From Neisseria wadsworthii 9715 (GTDB lineage Bacteria > Pseudomonadota > Gammaproteobacteria > Burkholderiales > Neisseriaceae), in contig NZ_JH165159.1 in assembly GCF_000227765.1 (NCBI RefSeq), positions 598,823 through 662,822 of the forward strand: a stretch of 64,000 bases of DNA. Reading direction: 5' to 3'. The translations under genes were made by a program, and so were the position numbers. Under the pieces are notes generated by a model. It did not search any database. It saw only the letters and a list, made by a program, of their open reading frames with translations, and was not told the DNA's origin. This document shows, piece by piece, positions 52,156-60,780 of the stretch; positions within the stretch are counted from its first letter, which is position 1, and the number at the start of each line of letters is the position of its first letter.

Positions 52156-52581
52156 ATGAAAAAATTTTTAGCTATCGCAATGGCTGTTACTGCGTTAGGC
52201 GCTTGCTCGCAAGAGACCAAACAAGAAACCAAAGAAGCTGCACAGGCAGTTAAAGAAGATGTGAAAGACGCTAAAGATCAAGCTGCATCTGCCGTTGATT
52301 CAGCAGTACACAATGCAAAAGAAACGGGCGCGGAAGCGAGTGCGGCGGCTAAAGAGGCAGTAACCGAAGCCAAAGATATGGCGAAAGAAGCTGCACAAGC
52401 AACGAAAGAAGCAGCCCACGATGCCGCTCAGGCAACCAAAGAGGCAGCTCACGATGCCACTCAGGCAACTAAAGAAGCAGCTCACGATGCTGCGCAAGCA
52501 ACCAAAGAAGCGGCACATAAAGCGAAAGATGCAGCCAAAGATGCTGTTAATGCCGCTAAGGAAGCTACCCAAGGCAAGTAA
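52156..52581 (+). CDS. Ala/Lys/Glu-rich repeat lipoprotein
   Basis: The 141-residue protein has a lipoprotein signal (MKKFLAIAMAVTALGAC, Cys17). The rest is almost entirely Ala, Lys, Glu, Asp, Thr, predicted as one long amphipathic helix. Four 11-residue repeats AAQATKEAAHD lie at residues 79-122, with looser KEA/KDA units on both sides. Such 11-mers resemble LEA proteins and YtjA/Lpp-like coiled coils. Function unknown; an envelope-stress or spacer role is only a guess. ACGAGAGGATC lies upstream of the ATG. Confidence 0.8.
   Translation: MKKFLAIAMAVTALGACSQETKQETKEAAQAVKEDVKDAKDQAASAVDSAVHNAKETGAEASAAAKEAVTEAKDMAKEAAQATKEAAHDAAQATKEAAHDATQATKEAAHDAAQATKEAAHKAKDAAKDAVNAAKEATQGK
52390..52521 (+). 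repeat. Four tandem 33-bp repeats in the lipoprotein gene
   Basis: Each unit encodes AAQATKEAAHD (third copy ATQ..., fourth ending HK). Units differ mainly at synonymous positions, so selection on the peptide is likely. Near-identical units could still change number by slippage. Confidence 0.75.
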
Positions 52582-52614
52582 GCATTTATTTATAAATGAA
52601 AGGCTTGATGCGAA

Positions 52615-52645
52615 CACAGACCCGATGATTCCGGGTCTGTGTTTA
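52615..52645 (+). terminator. Rho-independent terminator of the repeat lipoprotein
   Basis: AACACAGACCCG and CGGGTCTGTGTT form a perfect 12-bp stem with a 7-base loop and a T-rich tail. It contains no uptake sequence. Confidence 0.85.
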
Positions 52646-52657
52646 TTTTAAAGGTTC

Positions 52658-52690
52658 AGTGTTGCTGCGCCTTAGCTTAAAGAGACGATT
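52658..52690. mobile_element. Fragment of a Correia element
   Basis: GTTGCTGCGCCTTAGCTTAA and AGAGACGATT match the internal part of the long Correia element at 45875 (TTACTGCGCCTTAGCTCAAA). Termini are lost. The rest of the gap to 52856 contains one DUS and no gene. Confidence 0.55.
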
Positions 52691-52855
52691 TGGTAATTTG
52701 TTATAGCCGTAGGCAATGCCTGTCTGAAAACCAATGGCTGGACGCTGGGTTGGACTTGGCGTATTCTTTAATGGCGCACCAAAAATAGCGATGGTGCCCA
52801 ATTTTTAATGTGAAAAGCCTGCAGATTCCGACTAAACATATTCTCAATTTCCGCC

Positions 52856-53608
52856 ATGCCTCCTGTTTTTCTTCCTCCCTCGGTTCAGCCGCAACATTTG
52901 GACGATTTAATCCGCAGCCTGAACATGTTTGCGCCCGTGTTGCAGGTGCTGCCCAGTACGGTGTTTTTTGTGAAAAACACGCGGGCGGAATATGCTTTTG
53001 CCAACGATACGCTGCTGCACCGCTTGCAATTGCCCGATATGGCGGCTTTAATCGGCAAAACTTCTGAAGATTTGTTTCAGTCGGAGTGGGGGCAGCGCTA
53101 TACGCAGCAGGACAGGGAAGTGTTGAGTGGGGGCAAAACCATCAGCAACAAACTGGAGCTGCATACTTATGCTTCGGGCGAATTGGGCTGGTGTATCACG
53201 CATAAAATGCCGGTGCGCAATCCGCAGGGCGAAATTATTGCCATGCTCGGCGTGTCGGTGGACGTGGAAACCAACGACAGCAACCGCCCCGAGCTGAACA
53301 AAAAAATCGCGTTGATTGAAAAATACATCGCCGGCCATTTCGACCAAAGCATCAAAATGAAAGACTTGGAAGCCGTTTCGCGCCTTTCCACAGCTCAAAT
53401 CGAGCGTTATTTCAAAAAGATTTTCCATATCACGCCTTCGCAATACATTCAAAAAGTGCGCATCGAAGCGGCGATGGCGATGCTGGAAACGGGCTTGTCG
53501 GTCACGGAAATTTCCGCCCGTTGCGGCTATTCCGACCACAGCGCGTTTACGCGGCAGTTTAAGGTGCTGGTAGGCTTGGCGCCGTCTGAGTTTAAGAAAT
53601 CGAGATAA
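52856..53608 (+). CDS. PAS domain AraC-family transcriptional regulator
   Basis: The 250-residue protein combines an N-terminal PAS domain (VLPSTVFFVKNTRAEYAFAN, TSEDLF, MPVRNPQGEIIAMLGVSVDV) with a C-terminal AraC double HTH (MKDLEAVSRLSTAQIERYFK; VTEISARCGYSDHSAFTRQF). A small-molecule or redox-sensing regulator is implied. It lies just upstream of, and in the same direction as, the hydroxyproline catabolic genes and is the natural candidate for their control. A DUS-like word is built into its last codons. Confidence 0.85.
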   Translation: MPPVFLPPSVQPQHLDDLIRSLNMFAPVLQVLPSTVFFVKNTRAEYAFANDTLLHRLQLPDMAALIGKTSEDLFQSEWGQRYTQQDREVLSGGKTISNKLELHTYASGELGWCITHKMPVRNPQGEIIAMLGVSVDVETNDSNRPELNKKIALIEKYIAGHFDQSIKMKDLEAVSRLSTAQIERYFKKIFHITPSQYIQKVRIEAAMAMLETGLSVTEISARCGYSDHSAFTRQFKVLVGLAPSEFKKSR

Positions 53609-53623
53609 CGGCGAAAGTGTAGA

Positions 53624-53660
53624 AATGCCTGTCTGAAAACTATTTTTCAGACAGGCATTT
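53624..53660. terminator. Inverted TG-wadDUS terminator
   Basis: AAATGCCTGTCTGAAAA and its complement, 16 bases after the AraC gene. It separates the regulator from the catabolic genes, which therefore need their own promoter. Confidence 0.75.
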
Positions 53661-53706
53661 TGTTTTGTGCAAGCGGTAAGTGAAGCAATCTGCACCAAAG
53701 TACGTC

Positions 53707-53784
53707 CGTCATACTCGGGCTTGACCCGAGTATCTCCCAGCCTTACTGAAATTCGAGATACTCGGGTCAAGCCCGAGTATGACG
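53707..53784. repeat. Compound copy of the CGTCATACTCGGG repeat
   Basis: CGTCATACTCGGGCTTGACC and, inverted, GGGTCAAGCCCGAGTATGAC bound a 78-bp unit. The two half-palindromes each have an inner CGAGTATCT/AGATACTCG pairing, so the arrangement looks like two copies joined with loss of their facing ends. The same structure recurs at 57102. Confidence 0.65.
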
Positions 53785-53904
53785 GCTCTGTGATTTAACT
53801 GCGGGTATGCCCATTTCTGCACAAAAAACGGGAAATTCATCAAGACGGCGGCAGCGGCGGTTTTGTAAGGTTAGCGGAAGTTTGTTTAGCGATAGGATTT
53901 TGCC

Positions 53905-54870
53905 ATGCCGCATACCGAATACACTTTTTCCGTGATTGATTCCCACACCGGCGGCGAGCCGACCCGTGTGGTGTACGGCGGTTTCCCCGAGCTTTCCGGC
54001 AGCAGCCTGCAGGAGCAGTGCGCCGATTTTGCCGGGCGTTTCGACCATTTGCGCCGCGCGTTGATTTTGGAGCCGCGCGGTTCGGACGTTTTGGTGGGGG
54101 CGCTCTTGTGCAAGCCGCAAGACCCCGCTTCTGCCGCCGGTGTGATTTTCTTCAACAACAGCGGCTATTTGGGCATGTGCGGCCACGGCACCATCGGCCT
54201 GATTAAAACGCTGCAACACCTCAAACGCATTGATGTCGGCACGCACACCATCGAAACGCCGGTGGGCAATGTGCGCTGCACGCTGCATGAAGACGGCTCG
54301 GTGAGCGTGCGCAACGTGCCGGCCTACCGCTACCGCAAAGACGTGGCGCTTAATGTAGAAGGCATCGGCAGCATCACCGGCGATATTGCTTGGGGCGGCA
54401 ACTGGTTTTTCTTGGTGAACGACCACGGCTGCACCATCGCGCCCGACAATCTGGAGCAGCTCACCGATGTTTCCTGGCGCATCCGCACCGCGCTGAACGA
54501 GCAGGGCATCACCGGCAAAGACGGGCAGGAAATCGACCACATCGAGCTTTTCGGCAAAACCGATACGGCAAACAGCCGCAGCTTCGTGCTTTGCCCGGGC
54601 AAGGCCTACGACCGCTCGCCCTGCGGCACGGGCACCAGCGCGAAGATGGCCTGTTTGGCTGCGGACGGTGTGTGGCCGTCTGAAAAAGAATGGATACAGG
54701 AAAGCGTGATCGGCAGCCGCTTTGCCGCGTCTTACGAACCGTTTTCAGACGGCCTGCATACGGAGGGTCTGATCATACCGACCATCAAAGGCGAGGCGCA
54801 CATTCATGCGGCGGCGGAGATTTTTGTGAACGCGGACGACCCGTTCCGCTACGGAATCGAAACATCATGA
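53905..54870 (+). CDS. 4-hydroxyproline 2-epimerase (proline racemase family)
   Basis: The enzyme converts trans-4-hydroxy-L-proline to cis-4-hydroxy-D-proline, the first step of hydroxyproline use. The 321 residues have the two-cysteine active site of true racemases/epimerases: Cys92 in [14 protein letters not shown] and Cys240 in [27 protein letters not shown] is the N-terminal family motif. That both Cys are present excludes the dehydratase branch (Thr). The downstream deaminase and aldehyde dehydrogenase make hydroxyproline rather than proline the likely substrate. Two AG-DUS words are inside the gene. It overlaps the next gene by ATGA. Confidence 0.88.
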   Translation: MPHTEYTFSVIDSHTGGEPTRVVYGGFPELSGSSLQEQCADFAGRFDHLRRALILEPRGSDVLVGALLCKPQDPASAAGVIFFNNSGYLGMCGHGTIGLIKTLQHLKRIDVGTHTIETPVGNVRCTLHEDGSVSVRNVPAYRYRKDVALNVEGIGSITGDIAWGGNWFFLVNDHGCTIAPDNLEQLTDVSWRIRTALNEQGITGKDGQEIDHIELFGKTDTANSRSFVLCPGKAYDRSPCGTGTSAKMACLAADGVWPSEKEWIQESVIGSRFAASYEPFSDGLHTEGLIIPTIKGEAHIHAAAEIFVNADDPFRYGIETS

Positions 54871-56120
54871 GCGGCCAAGTTTTTTCTGCGGCCGTGGTCG
54901 GCGGCGGCATCGTCGGCTTGAGCATCGCGCTGGAATTGCAGCGCTGCGGCGAAAGCGTGCTGCTGTTGGAGCGCGATACCGTATGCGGCGGTGCGTCTTA
55001 CGGCAATGCCGGGCATATCGCCACCGAGCAGGTGTTTCCGATTGCGTCGCCCGACGTGCTCAAGCAGCTGCCGAAAATGCTGCTCGACCCGCTCGGCCCG
55101 TTGCGGCTGGACTGGAAATACCTGCCGAAAATCACGCCGTGGCTGTTCAGCCTGTTGCGCAACCTCACGCCCGAACGCTTCCGGCGCAGCCACCGCGCCC
55201 TGATGGCGCTCAACAGCCGCGCTTTACCGGCATGGCGGGCGTTTGCGCGCGAGTGGGGCGTGGAAAAGCATATCCGCATCGACGGCTCGCTGCTGGTGTG
55301 CGAAACCGAAAGCGGGCAGGCGGCGTTGCAAAAGCACGGCAGGGTGTTGAATGAATTGGGCGTGACCAACGAATGGCTCGACCATGCCGGCCTGCACGAG
55401 CGCGAACCGGCGCTGGCCGACACGCAACGCGGCGCGCTGTTTTACCCTGATACCGGCCATGTGGTCGATTTGGCGGGCATGGCGGCGGATTTGCAGCACG
55501 CTTTCGTGCAGGCGGGCGGCACGGTGAGTGAACATACCGACGTTTCCGACATCCAATCATTTTCAGACGGCCTGTTCCGCATCATCGGCGGCGGCAAGGC
55601 GTTTGAAGCCAAGCGCGTGGTGATTGCCGCCGGTGCGTTTTCCAAGCCGTGGCTGAAAAAGCTGTGCGGCAGCGACGTTCCGCTCGACACCGAACGCGGC
55701 TACCACCTGATGCTGCCGCAAAGCCCGAATATTTTGAACGTGCCGGTGAGCAGCTTCGAGCGCAAATTCATCATGACGCCCATGAACGCGGGCTTGCGCT
55801 TGGCCGGTACGGTGGAGTTTGCCGGGCTGGACGCGCCGCCGAATATGGAACGGGCGGAGCAGCTGTTCCGCTTGGCGGAGCCTATGCTCAAAGGCCGTCT
55901 GAACCGGCAAGGCGCCGTGCCGTGGATGGGTTTCCGCCCGTCGGTTGCCGACTCGCTGCCGGTAATCGACCGCAAAGAAAACATTTTGCTGGCGTTCGGG
56001 CACCAGCATTTGGGGCTGACCCAAGCGCCGCTGACCGCACAACTGGTGAAAGCCCTGTATTTCGGCGAACAGCCTGCTATGGATTTAAGCCCTTACCGTT
56101 TTAACCGTTTCGGCAGCTAG
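54867..56120 (+). CDS. FAD-dependent D-hydroxyproline dehydrogenase-like (DadA/DAAO family)
   Basis: The 417-residue flavoprotein has the N-terminal motif [20 protein letters not shown], the DadA-type [16 protein letters not shown] and the C-terminal [20 protein letters not shown] plus [16 protein letters not shown]. This family oxidises D-amino acids. Placed directly after the epimerase (ATGA overlap), it most likely oxidises cis-4-hydroxy-D-proline to 1-pyrroline-4-hydroxy-2-carboxylate, passing electrons to the respiratory chain. ATG 54867 is chosen from this coupling; the frame stays open upstream inside the epimerase gene. AG-DUS words lie within. Confidence 0.82.
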   Translation: MSGQVFSAAVVGGGIVGLSIALELQRCGESVLLLERDTVCGGASYGNAGHIATEQVFPIASPDVLKQLPKMLLDPLGPLRLDWKYLPKITPWLFSLLRNLTPERFRRSHRALMALNSRALPAWRAFAREWGVEKHIRIDGSLLVCETESGQAALQKHGRVLNELGVTNEWLDHAGLHEREPALADTQRGALFYPDTGHVVDLAGMAADLQHAFVQAGGTVSEHTDVSDIQSFSDGLFRIIGGGKAFEAKRVVIAAGAFSKPWLKKLCGSDVPLDTERGYHLMLPQSPNILNVPVSSFERKFIMTPMNAGLRLAGTVEFAGLDAPPNMERAEQLFRLAEPMLKGRLNRQGAVPWMGFRPSVADSLPVIDRKENILLAFGHQHLGLTQAPLTAQLVKALYFGEQPAMDLSPYRFNRFGS

Positions 56121-56127
56121 AAAGCCC

Positions 56128-56188
56128 CGTCATACCCGGATCAAGTCTGGGTATGACGAATGTAGTTTTTTTAAATTGATTCACTATT
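56128..56188. repeat. One-sided copy of the CGTCATACTCGGG repeat
   Basis: CGTCATACCCGG and CTGGGTATGACG make the core palindrome. Then GAATGTAG, TTTTTAAATTGATTCACTATT follows as one terminus only; the other terminus is missing. It fills the gap before the deaminase gene. Confidence 0.55.
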
Positions 56189-56209
56189 CATCTCAAGAGG
56201 AGACGCATC

Positions 56210-57073
56210 ATGAACATCGAAGGTATTTTAGTTCCCATCGTTACCCCGTTTACCGCCGACAATCAGGTGGACACCGCGCTGCTGGCCGAATTGGTGGACG
56301 CGTTTATCGCCAAAGGCGTGCGCGGCATCGTGGCCTGCGGCACCACGGGCGAGTATTACGCTTTGTCGGAAGCCGAGCGCGAAACCGTGTTGACCACCAT
56401 CGTGAAAGCCGCCGCAGGCCGCTGCACGCTGATTGCCGGTGTCAGCGATATGTCGAGCGAAGTGGCTGCGCAACGCGCCGTCCGCGCCAAAGAATTGGGC
56501 TACCACGGCCTGATGCTGTCGGCGCCGCCATACAGCCTGCCGTCGCAACAAGGCATCATCGAGCACTTTGAATATGTGGCTTCCAAAACCGACTTGCCGA
56601 TTATTCTCTACAACTTCCCCGCGCGCATCGGCGTAGAACTCGAATTCGACACAGTGGCGCATTTGGCAAAGCATCCCAACATCGTCGGCATCAAAGAAAG
56701 CACCGGCAATTTCTCCAACGCGCTGCGCATGATTCAGGCGAAATTCGACAATTTCCAAGTGGTGTGCGGCTGCGACGACCAACCTTTGGATTTCTTCTTC
56801 TGGGGCGTGAAAAGCTGGATTGCCGGCGCGGCCAACGTGTTCCCCGGCGAGCAGGTTGCCCTGTTTAACGCCGCCCAAGCCAAAGATTGGGACAAAGCCC
56901 GCCAGATTCTGACCGACCTCTATCCCGCCCTGCATTCGATGGAATCGGGCGACTACAACCAAAAAGCCAAAATCGGCTGCTTAAACGGCACCAAACCCGC
57001 CGGCAAAGTGCGCCTGCCGCTGCACAACCTGACCGCGCAGGAAGCCGCCGAATTTACGGCTTTGTTGAAATAA
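56210..57073 (+). CDS. DapA-family lyase, probable 1-pyrroline-4-hydroxy-2-carboxylate deaminase
   Basis: The 287-residue protein is a DHDPS/NAL TIM barrel: IEGILVPIVTPFTADNQVDT, ACGTTGEYYALSEAER, YNFPARIG with the catalytic Tyr, and Schiff-base Lys162 in IVGIKESTGN. By family alone it could be dihydrodipicolinate synthase. Its place between a hydroxyproline dehydrogenase and an aldehyde dehydrogenase argues for deamination of 1-pyrroline-4-hydroxy-2-carboxylate to 2-oxoglutarate semialdehyde. GAGGAGACGC precedes the ATG. Confidence 0.82.
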   Translation: MNIEGILVPIVTPFTADNQVDTALLAELVDAFIAKGVRGIVACGTTGEYYALSEAERETVLTTIVKAAAGRCTLIAGVSDMSSEVAAQRAVRAKELGYHGLMLSAPPYSLPSQQGIIEHFEYVASKTDLPIILYNFPARIGVELEFDTVAHLAKHPNIVGIKESTGNFSNALRMIQAKFDNFQVVCGCDDQPLDFFFWGVKSWIAGAANVFPGEQVALFNAAQAKDWDKARQILTDLYPALHSMESGDYNQKAKIGCLNGTKPAGKVRLPLHNLTAQEAAEFTALLK

Positions 57074-57101
57074 GTTTCGAACCGCTTGCCTTGTTACGGC
57101 T

Positions 57102-57179
57102 CGTCATACTCGGGCTTGCCCCGAGTATCTTGAGTTCCGGTAACTTTAAGAGATACTCGGGTCAAGCCCGAGTATGACC
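57102..57179. repeat. Compound copy of the CGTCATACTCGGG repeat
   Basis: CGTCATACTCGGGCTTGCCC and GGGTCAAGCCCGAGTATGAC bound a 78-bp unit closely like that at 53707, with inner CCGAGTATCT / AGATACTCGG. It sits between two genes of the same pathway, so it may process or attenuate the message. Confidence 0.65.
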
Positions 57180-57244
57180 AATGTAGTGTATTCAAAAATA
57201 CCCAACCTTTCTTAAGAGAGGTTTCCGAACGAAAAGGAGTGTAG

Positions 57245-58714
57245 ATGAAAACCGTTGAACAAATCTTCGAGGCCGCCAAAGCAGGCAGCCTGTGGGCGGG
57301 GCATTTGATTCCGAACCACGCCGATTCGGACAAGAAGCTGGAAAACCGCACGCCCATCGACAATTCCCTCATCGGCTACATCGCCGACGGCAGCGAACAG
57401 GATATAGATGCCGCCGTGCGCGCCGCGCGTGCCGCGTTTTCAGACGGCCTCTGGGCAGACAAAAGCCCGTCTGAAAAACGCGCGGTGCTGCTGCGTTGGG
57501 CGCAATTGATTGAAGAGCATGCCGAAGAGCTGGCCGCGTTGGACTGTATCGACGCGGGCAAGCCCATCAGCGAGTGCATCAACACCGATATGCCCGCCAC
57601 CATCGAAACCTTTTATTTCTACGCCGAATATGTGGATAAAGCCTTCGGCCGCGTCGCACCCACCGGCAACGACGCGCTGGGTTTGATTGTGCACGAGCCG
57701 GTCGGCGTGGTCGGCGTGGTGTTGCCGTGGAACTTCCCCGCGCAGATGTTTGCATGGAAAGTGGCGCCTGCTTTGGCGGCAGGCAATTCGGTGATTGTGA
57801 AACCGGCCGAGCTGACTTCATTGAGCGCCTACCGCATGGTGCAGCTGGCGCATGAAGCGGGCGTGCCCGAAGCGGCGCTGACGCTGGTGTGCGGCTTGGG
57901 CGAAACGGTCGGCAAGGCTTTGGGCGTGCATCAAGATGTGGACATGGTGGCCTTTACCGGCTCCACCGAAGTCGGCCGCTATTTCTTGGAATATTCGGCG
58001 CAAAGCAACCTGAAAGAAATCGTGTTGGAATGCGGCGGCAAAAGCCCGCAAATCGTGTTTGCCGATGCGGATTTAGACAAAGCTGTGCCGTCGATTTTGG
58101 CCGCCGCGTTCTGGAATATGGGCGAAAACTGCAGCTGCGGTTCGCGCCTGATTGTGGAAGCAGGCATCAAAGACACCTTGCTGGCCAAACTTTCAGACGG
58201 CCTCAAGCAAGATTGGAAAGTCGGCGACCCACGCCTGCCTGAAACCAACCTTGGCCCGCTGGTGGAAGAGGCGCATTTCGATAAGGTGTGCCGCTACTTC
58301 GATACCGCGCTGAAAGAGGGCGGCAAACTGCTCACCGGCGGCAAAACCGGCGAGGGCTGGTATTTCGAGCCGGCGATTATCGACGGCGTAACCGCGGATA
58401 TGACCGTGTTTAAAGAAGAAATTTTCGGCCCGGTGCTGGCGGTAACCACATTCAGTAGCGAAGAAGAAGCCGTTCGTTTGGCGAACCAATCGGATTACGG
58501 CCTGGCTGCTTCGTTCTACACCTCGAATGTGAGCCGCGCCCACCGCGTTGCCCGCAAAATTCAGGCAGGCACGGTATCGGTAAACGGCTTCTCGGAAGGC
58601 AGCATCGCCACACCGTTCGGCGGCTACAAGCAGTCGGGCTTCGGCGGCCGCGACAAAGGCGTGGAAGCGTTTGAGCAGTACACGCAAGCAAAAACCATTT
58701 GGTTTGTGGAATAA
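57245..58714 (+). CDS. Aldehyde dehydrogenase, probable 2-oxoglutarate semialdehyde dehydrogenase
   Basis: The 489-residue ALDH has VLPWNFPAQMFAWKVAPALA, the cofactor site FTGSTEVGRYFLEYS, general base Glu in LECGGKSPQ, Cys296 in GENCSCGSRLIVEAG and FGGYKQSGFGGRDKG. Closest in style to PuuC-type enzymes that oxidise amino-aldehydes. In this operon the logical job is oxidation of 2-oxoglutarate semialdehyde to 2-oxoglutarate, the last step of hydroxyproline breakdown; oxidation of 4-guanidino- or 4-aminobutyraldehyde is the alternative. AAGGAG precedes the ATG. Several AG-DUS words occur within. Confidence 0.82.
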   Translation: MKTVEQIFEAAKAGSLWAGHLIPNHADSDKKLENRTPIDNSLIGYIADGSEQDIDAAVRAARAAFSDGLWADKSPSEKRAVLLRWAQLIEEHAEELAALDCIDAGKPISECINTDMPATIETFYFYAEYVDKAFGRVAPTGNDALGLIVHEPVGVVGVVLPWNFPAQMFAWKVAPALAAGNSVIVKPAELTSLSAYRMVQLAHEAGVPEAALTLVCGLGETVGKALGVHQDVDMVAFTGSTEVGRYFLEYSAQSNLKEIVLECGGKSPQIVFADADLDKAVPSILAAAFWNMGENCSCGSRLIVEAGIKDTLLAKLSDGLKQDWKVGDPRLPETNLGPLVEEAHFDKVCRYFDTALKEGGKLLTGGKTGEGWYFEPAIIDGVTADMTVFKEEIFGPVLAVTTFSSEEEAVRLANQSDYGLAASFYTSNVSRAHRVARKIQAGTVSVNGFSEGSIATPFGGYKQSGFGGRDKGVEAFEQYTQAKTIWFVE

Positions 58715-58729
58715 CAAAAAATAAAGCTC

Positions 58730-58786
58730 AGGCCGTCTGAAACCGGTAGGTTTCTGCAAAGCCCAAAGCGTTTTTTCAGACGGCCT
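58730..58786. terminator. AG-DUS inverted pair with a long loop
   Basis: AGGCCGTCTGAAA and TTTTCAGACGGCCT separated by 30 bases, between the aldehyde dehydrogenase and the symporter genes. The long loop makes it a weak terminator, so read-through is possible. Confidence 0.5.
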
Positions 58787-58818
58787 CATTACCACAAACG
58801 ATTGCAAAGGAGAGAAAG

Positions 58819-60270
58819 ATGGAAAATATAGTAAATACGCTGGTGGATTATATCTGGGGCAACGGTCTGGTTTATCTGGCTTTGGCCGTCGGCCTGTATT
58901 TCACCGTTATTACCAAAGGCGTGCAGTTCCGCTATCTGCCGGAAATGATCCGTTTGTTGAAAGAAAAGCAGGAATCCGGTGCGGGCATTTCGTCGTTTCA
59001 GGCATTCTGTATGTCGCTGTCGGGGCGTATCGGTGTCGGCAACATCGCCGGCGTGGCCACCGCCATTGCTGCGGGCGGCCCGGGCGCTGTGTTTTGGATG
59101 GTGGTAATGGCGCTGTTGGGCGGTGCAAGCGCGTTTGTGGAATCGACTTTGGCGCAGGTTTACAAAACCAAAGTCGGCACGGAATACCGCGGCGGCTCGC
59201 CTTACTACATTGAGAAAGGCTTGAAGCTGAAAGCCTTTGCCGTGTTGGTGGCCGTGGTGATTTTCCTGAGCTACGGCGTGTTGGTGCCGGGCATTCAGGC
59301 CAATACCATCGCCACTTCGTTTGACAACGCTTTCGGCTTGTCGTCATGGGTCAGCGGCGCAGTCGTTACCGCACTGTTGGCCTTTTTGATTTTCGGCGGC
59401 ACCAAACGCATCGCCCGCGCCGCCGACCGCATCATCCCGCTGATGGCTTTGGGCTATGTCGGCCTGATGCTGATTGTGTTGGTAACCCATGCCGCGCAGA
59501 TTCCCGAAACCGTGAGCCTTATTATCGGCAGCGCGTTCGGTATTGACGCGGTATTCGGCGGCATTGTCGGTACGGCAATCGCGTGGGGCGTGCGCCGTGC
59601 CGTGTTCTCCAACGTAGCCGGTGCGGGCGAAGCGACGTTCAGCTCGGCTGCCGCAGAAGTGAGCCATCCCGTGAAACAAGGTTTGGTACAAGGCTTCTCG
59701 GTGTATATCGATACCGTGATCGTCTGCACCTCAACCGCCATCATGATTCTGATTACCGGCATGTATAACGTGCATCCGCCCGGCATGGAAACCCCGCTGG
59801 TGGAAAACATCCCCGGCGTGGCCGCAGGCTCGGCCTACACGCAGGCGGCATTGGGCACCGTGTTCGGCGATTTCGGCGGCGCATTCGTGGCGGTGGGCAT
59901 CTTCTTCTTTGCCTTTACCTGCCTGCTGGCTTATTACTACATCGCCGAAACCGCGCTGCTTTATCTCGACCAAAAGCTGAAATACCCGATACTCAGCATG
60001 ATTCTGCGGGTGGTGTTTTTAGTGGTGGTATTCGCCGGCAGCGTGCAGTCCGCCAGCCTGATGTGGGGCTTGGGCGACATCGGCTTCGGCAGCATGTGTT
60101 ATCTCAACCTGATTGCCATCGTATTCTTGAGCAAACCCGCCCTACGCGCGCTGCGCGATTACGACCGCCAGAAAAAAGCCGGCCTCGATCCGGTATTCGA
60201 CCCGCGTGAGGCAGGGATTGAGAATGCCGAGTTTTGGGTAGACTATATACAGCAACATGATAAGCGTTGA
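58819..60270 (+). CDS. AGCS-family sodium:amino acid symporter
   Basis: The 483-residue protein is a multi-spanning member of the alanine/glycine:cation symporter family: the family motif GRIGVGNIAGVATAIAAGGP, then MVVMALLGGASAFVESTLAQ, YGVLVPGIQANTIA, GEATFSSAAAEVSHPVKQG and FFFAFTCLLAYYYIAE. Known members import alanine, glycine or glutamine with sodium. Downstream of hydroxyproline genes, import of hydroxyproline or proline is plausible but unproved. GGAGAGA precedes the ATG. Confidence 0.87.
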   Translation: MENIVNTLVDYIWGNGLVYLALAVGLYFTVITKGVQFRYLPEMIRLLKEKQESGAGISSFQAFCMSLSGRIGVGNIAGVATAIAAGGPGAVFWMVVMALLGGASAFVESTLAQVYKTKVGTEYRGGSPYYIEKGLKLKAFAVLVAVVIFLSYGVLVPGIQANTIATSFDNAFGLSSWVSGAVVTALLAFLIFGGTKRIARAADRIIPLMALGYVGLMLIVLVTHAAQIPETVSLIIGSAFGIDAVFGGIVGTAIAWGVRRAVFSNVAGAGEATFSSAAAEVSHPVKQGLVQGFSVYIDTVIVCTSTAIMILITGMYNVHPPGMETPLVENIPGVAAGSAYTQAALGTVFGDFGGAFVAVGIFFFAFTCLLAYYYIAETALLYLDQKLKYPILSMILRVVFLVVVFAGSVQSASLMWGLGDIGFGSMCYLNLIAIVFLSKPALRALRDYDRQKKAGLDPVFDPREAGIENAEFWVDYIQQHDKR

Positions 60271-60296
60271 GATTTGCTGCTAGGGTAGATGTAAAG

Positions 60297-60330
60297 AATG
60301 CCTGTCTGAAAACTTTTTCAGACAGGCATT
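60297..60330. terminator. Inverted TG-wadDUS terminator
   Basis: AATGCCTGTCTGAAAA and its complement between two convergent genes. The return of the wad dialect marks the end of the AG-DUS block. Confidence 0.75.
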
Positions 60331-60342
60331 TCTCAATAGCAA

Positions 60343-60723
60343 TCAAGCCTTAAACATAGCGCCGATCAAGCCTGCGATCATCAAAACAAAAGAAGGAATC
60401 ATGGTTAGCAGAAAACCGATCGCGCGGGTTTGCGGGTCGGCCGTGTAAGCACGCCAGTAAATAAAACGCCCCACCAGATACACCACACCGATCAACGCGA
60501 TGATGCCTTCAGACCAATAAACAGCGGCGATAAACAGCGCGGGCAAAAACACAACCAGCTGCTCCAGCGTGTTTTGCTGGATACGCAGGGCGCGTTCGAA
60601 ATGCTCGTTGCCCGAAACGGCAGGCGCGTGGATGCCGTATTTGGATCGGGCGCGTCCAACCATAAAGCCGAAGAAAAAATACTGAATCAGCGCCAGTATG
60701 GTGACGATGTGAATAAAGTTCAT
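60343..60723 (-). CDS. MAPEG family membrane protein
   Basis: The 126-residue protein has four hydrophobic helices and the family pattern KYGIHAPAVSGNEHFERALR followed by IQQNTLEQLVVFLPAL, with the ERxxRxxxNTxE signature of membrane-associated eicosanoid/glutathione-metabolism (MAPEG) proteins. Bacterial members may have glutathione transferase activity; none is shown here. It is divergently spaced from nothing: it and the cytochrome c' gene read the same way, separated by a DUS palindrome. Confidence 0.87.
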   Translation of the reverse strand: MNFIHIVTILALIQYFFFGFMVGRARSKYGIHAPAVSGNEHFERALRIQQNTLEQLVVFLPALFIAAVYWSEGIIALIGVVYLVGRFIYWRAYTADPQTRAIGFLLTMIPSFVLMIAGLIGAMFKA

Positions 60724-60753
60724 AGTACTCCTCCTGATGGGTTGAAATATGTT

Positions 60754-60777
60754 TTTTCAGACAGGCCTGTCTGAAAA
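60754..60777. repeat. Head-to-head DUS palindrome without loop
   Basis: TTTTCAGACAGGCCTGTCTGAAAA (24 bases; halves TTTTCAGACAGG and CCTGTCTGAAAA) fuses two TG-wadDUS cores at GGCC, losing the AT of each. As a hairpin it has no loop, so it is more a palindromic site than a terminator. A second example lies inside the flavoprotein gene at 8409-8428. Confidence 0.7.
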
Positions 60778-60780
60778 TAT

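Noticed and set aside
56210..57073. Calling this gene dapA (dihydrodipicolinate synthase)
   Set aside because: The family fits, but its place in a hydroxyproline pathway cluster makes the deaminase role more likely.
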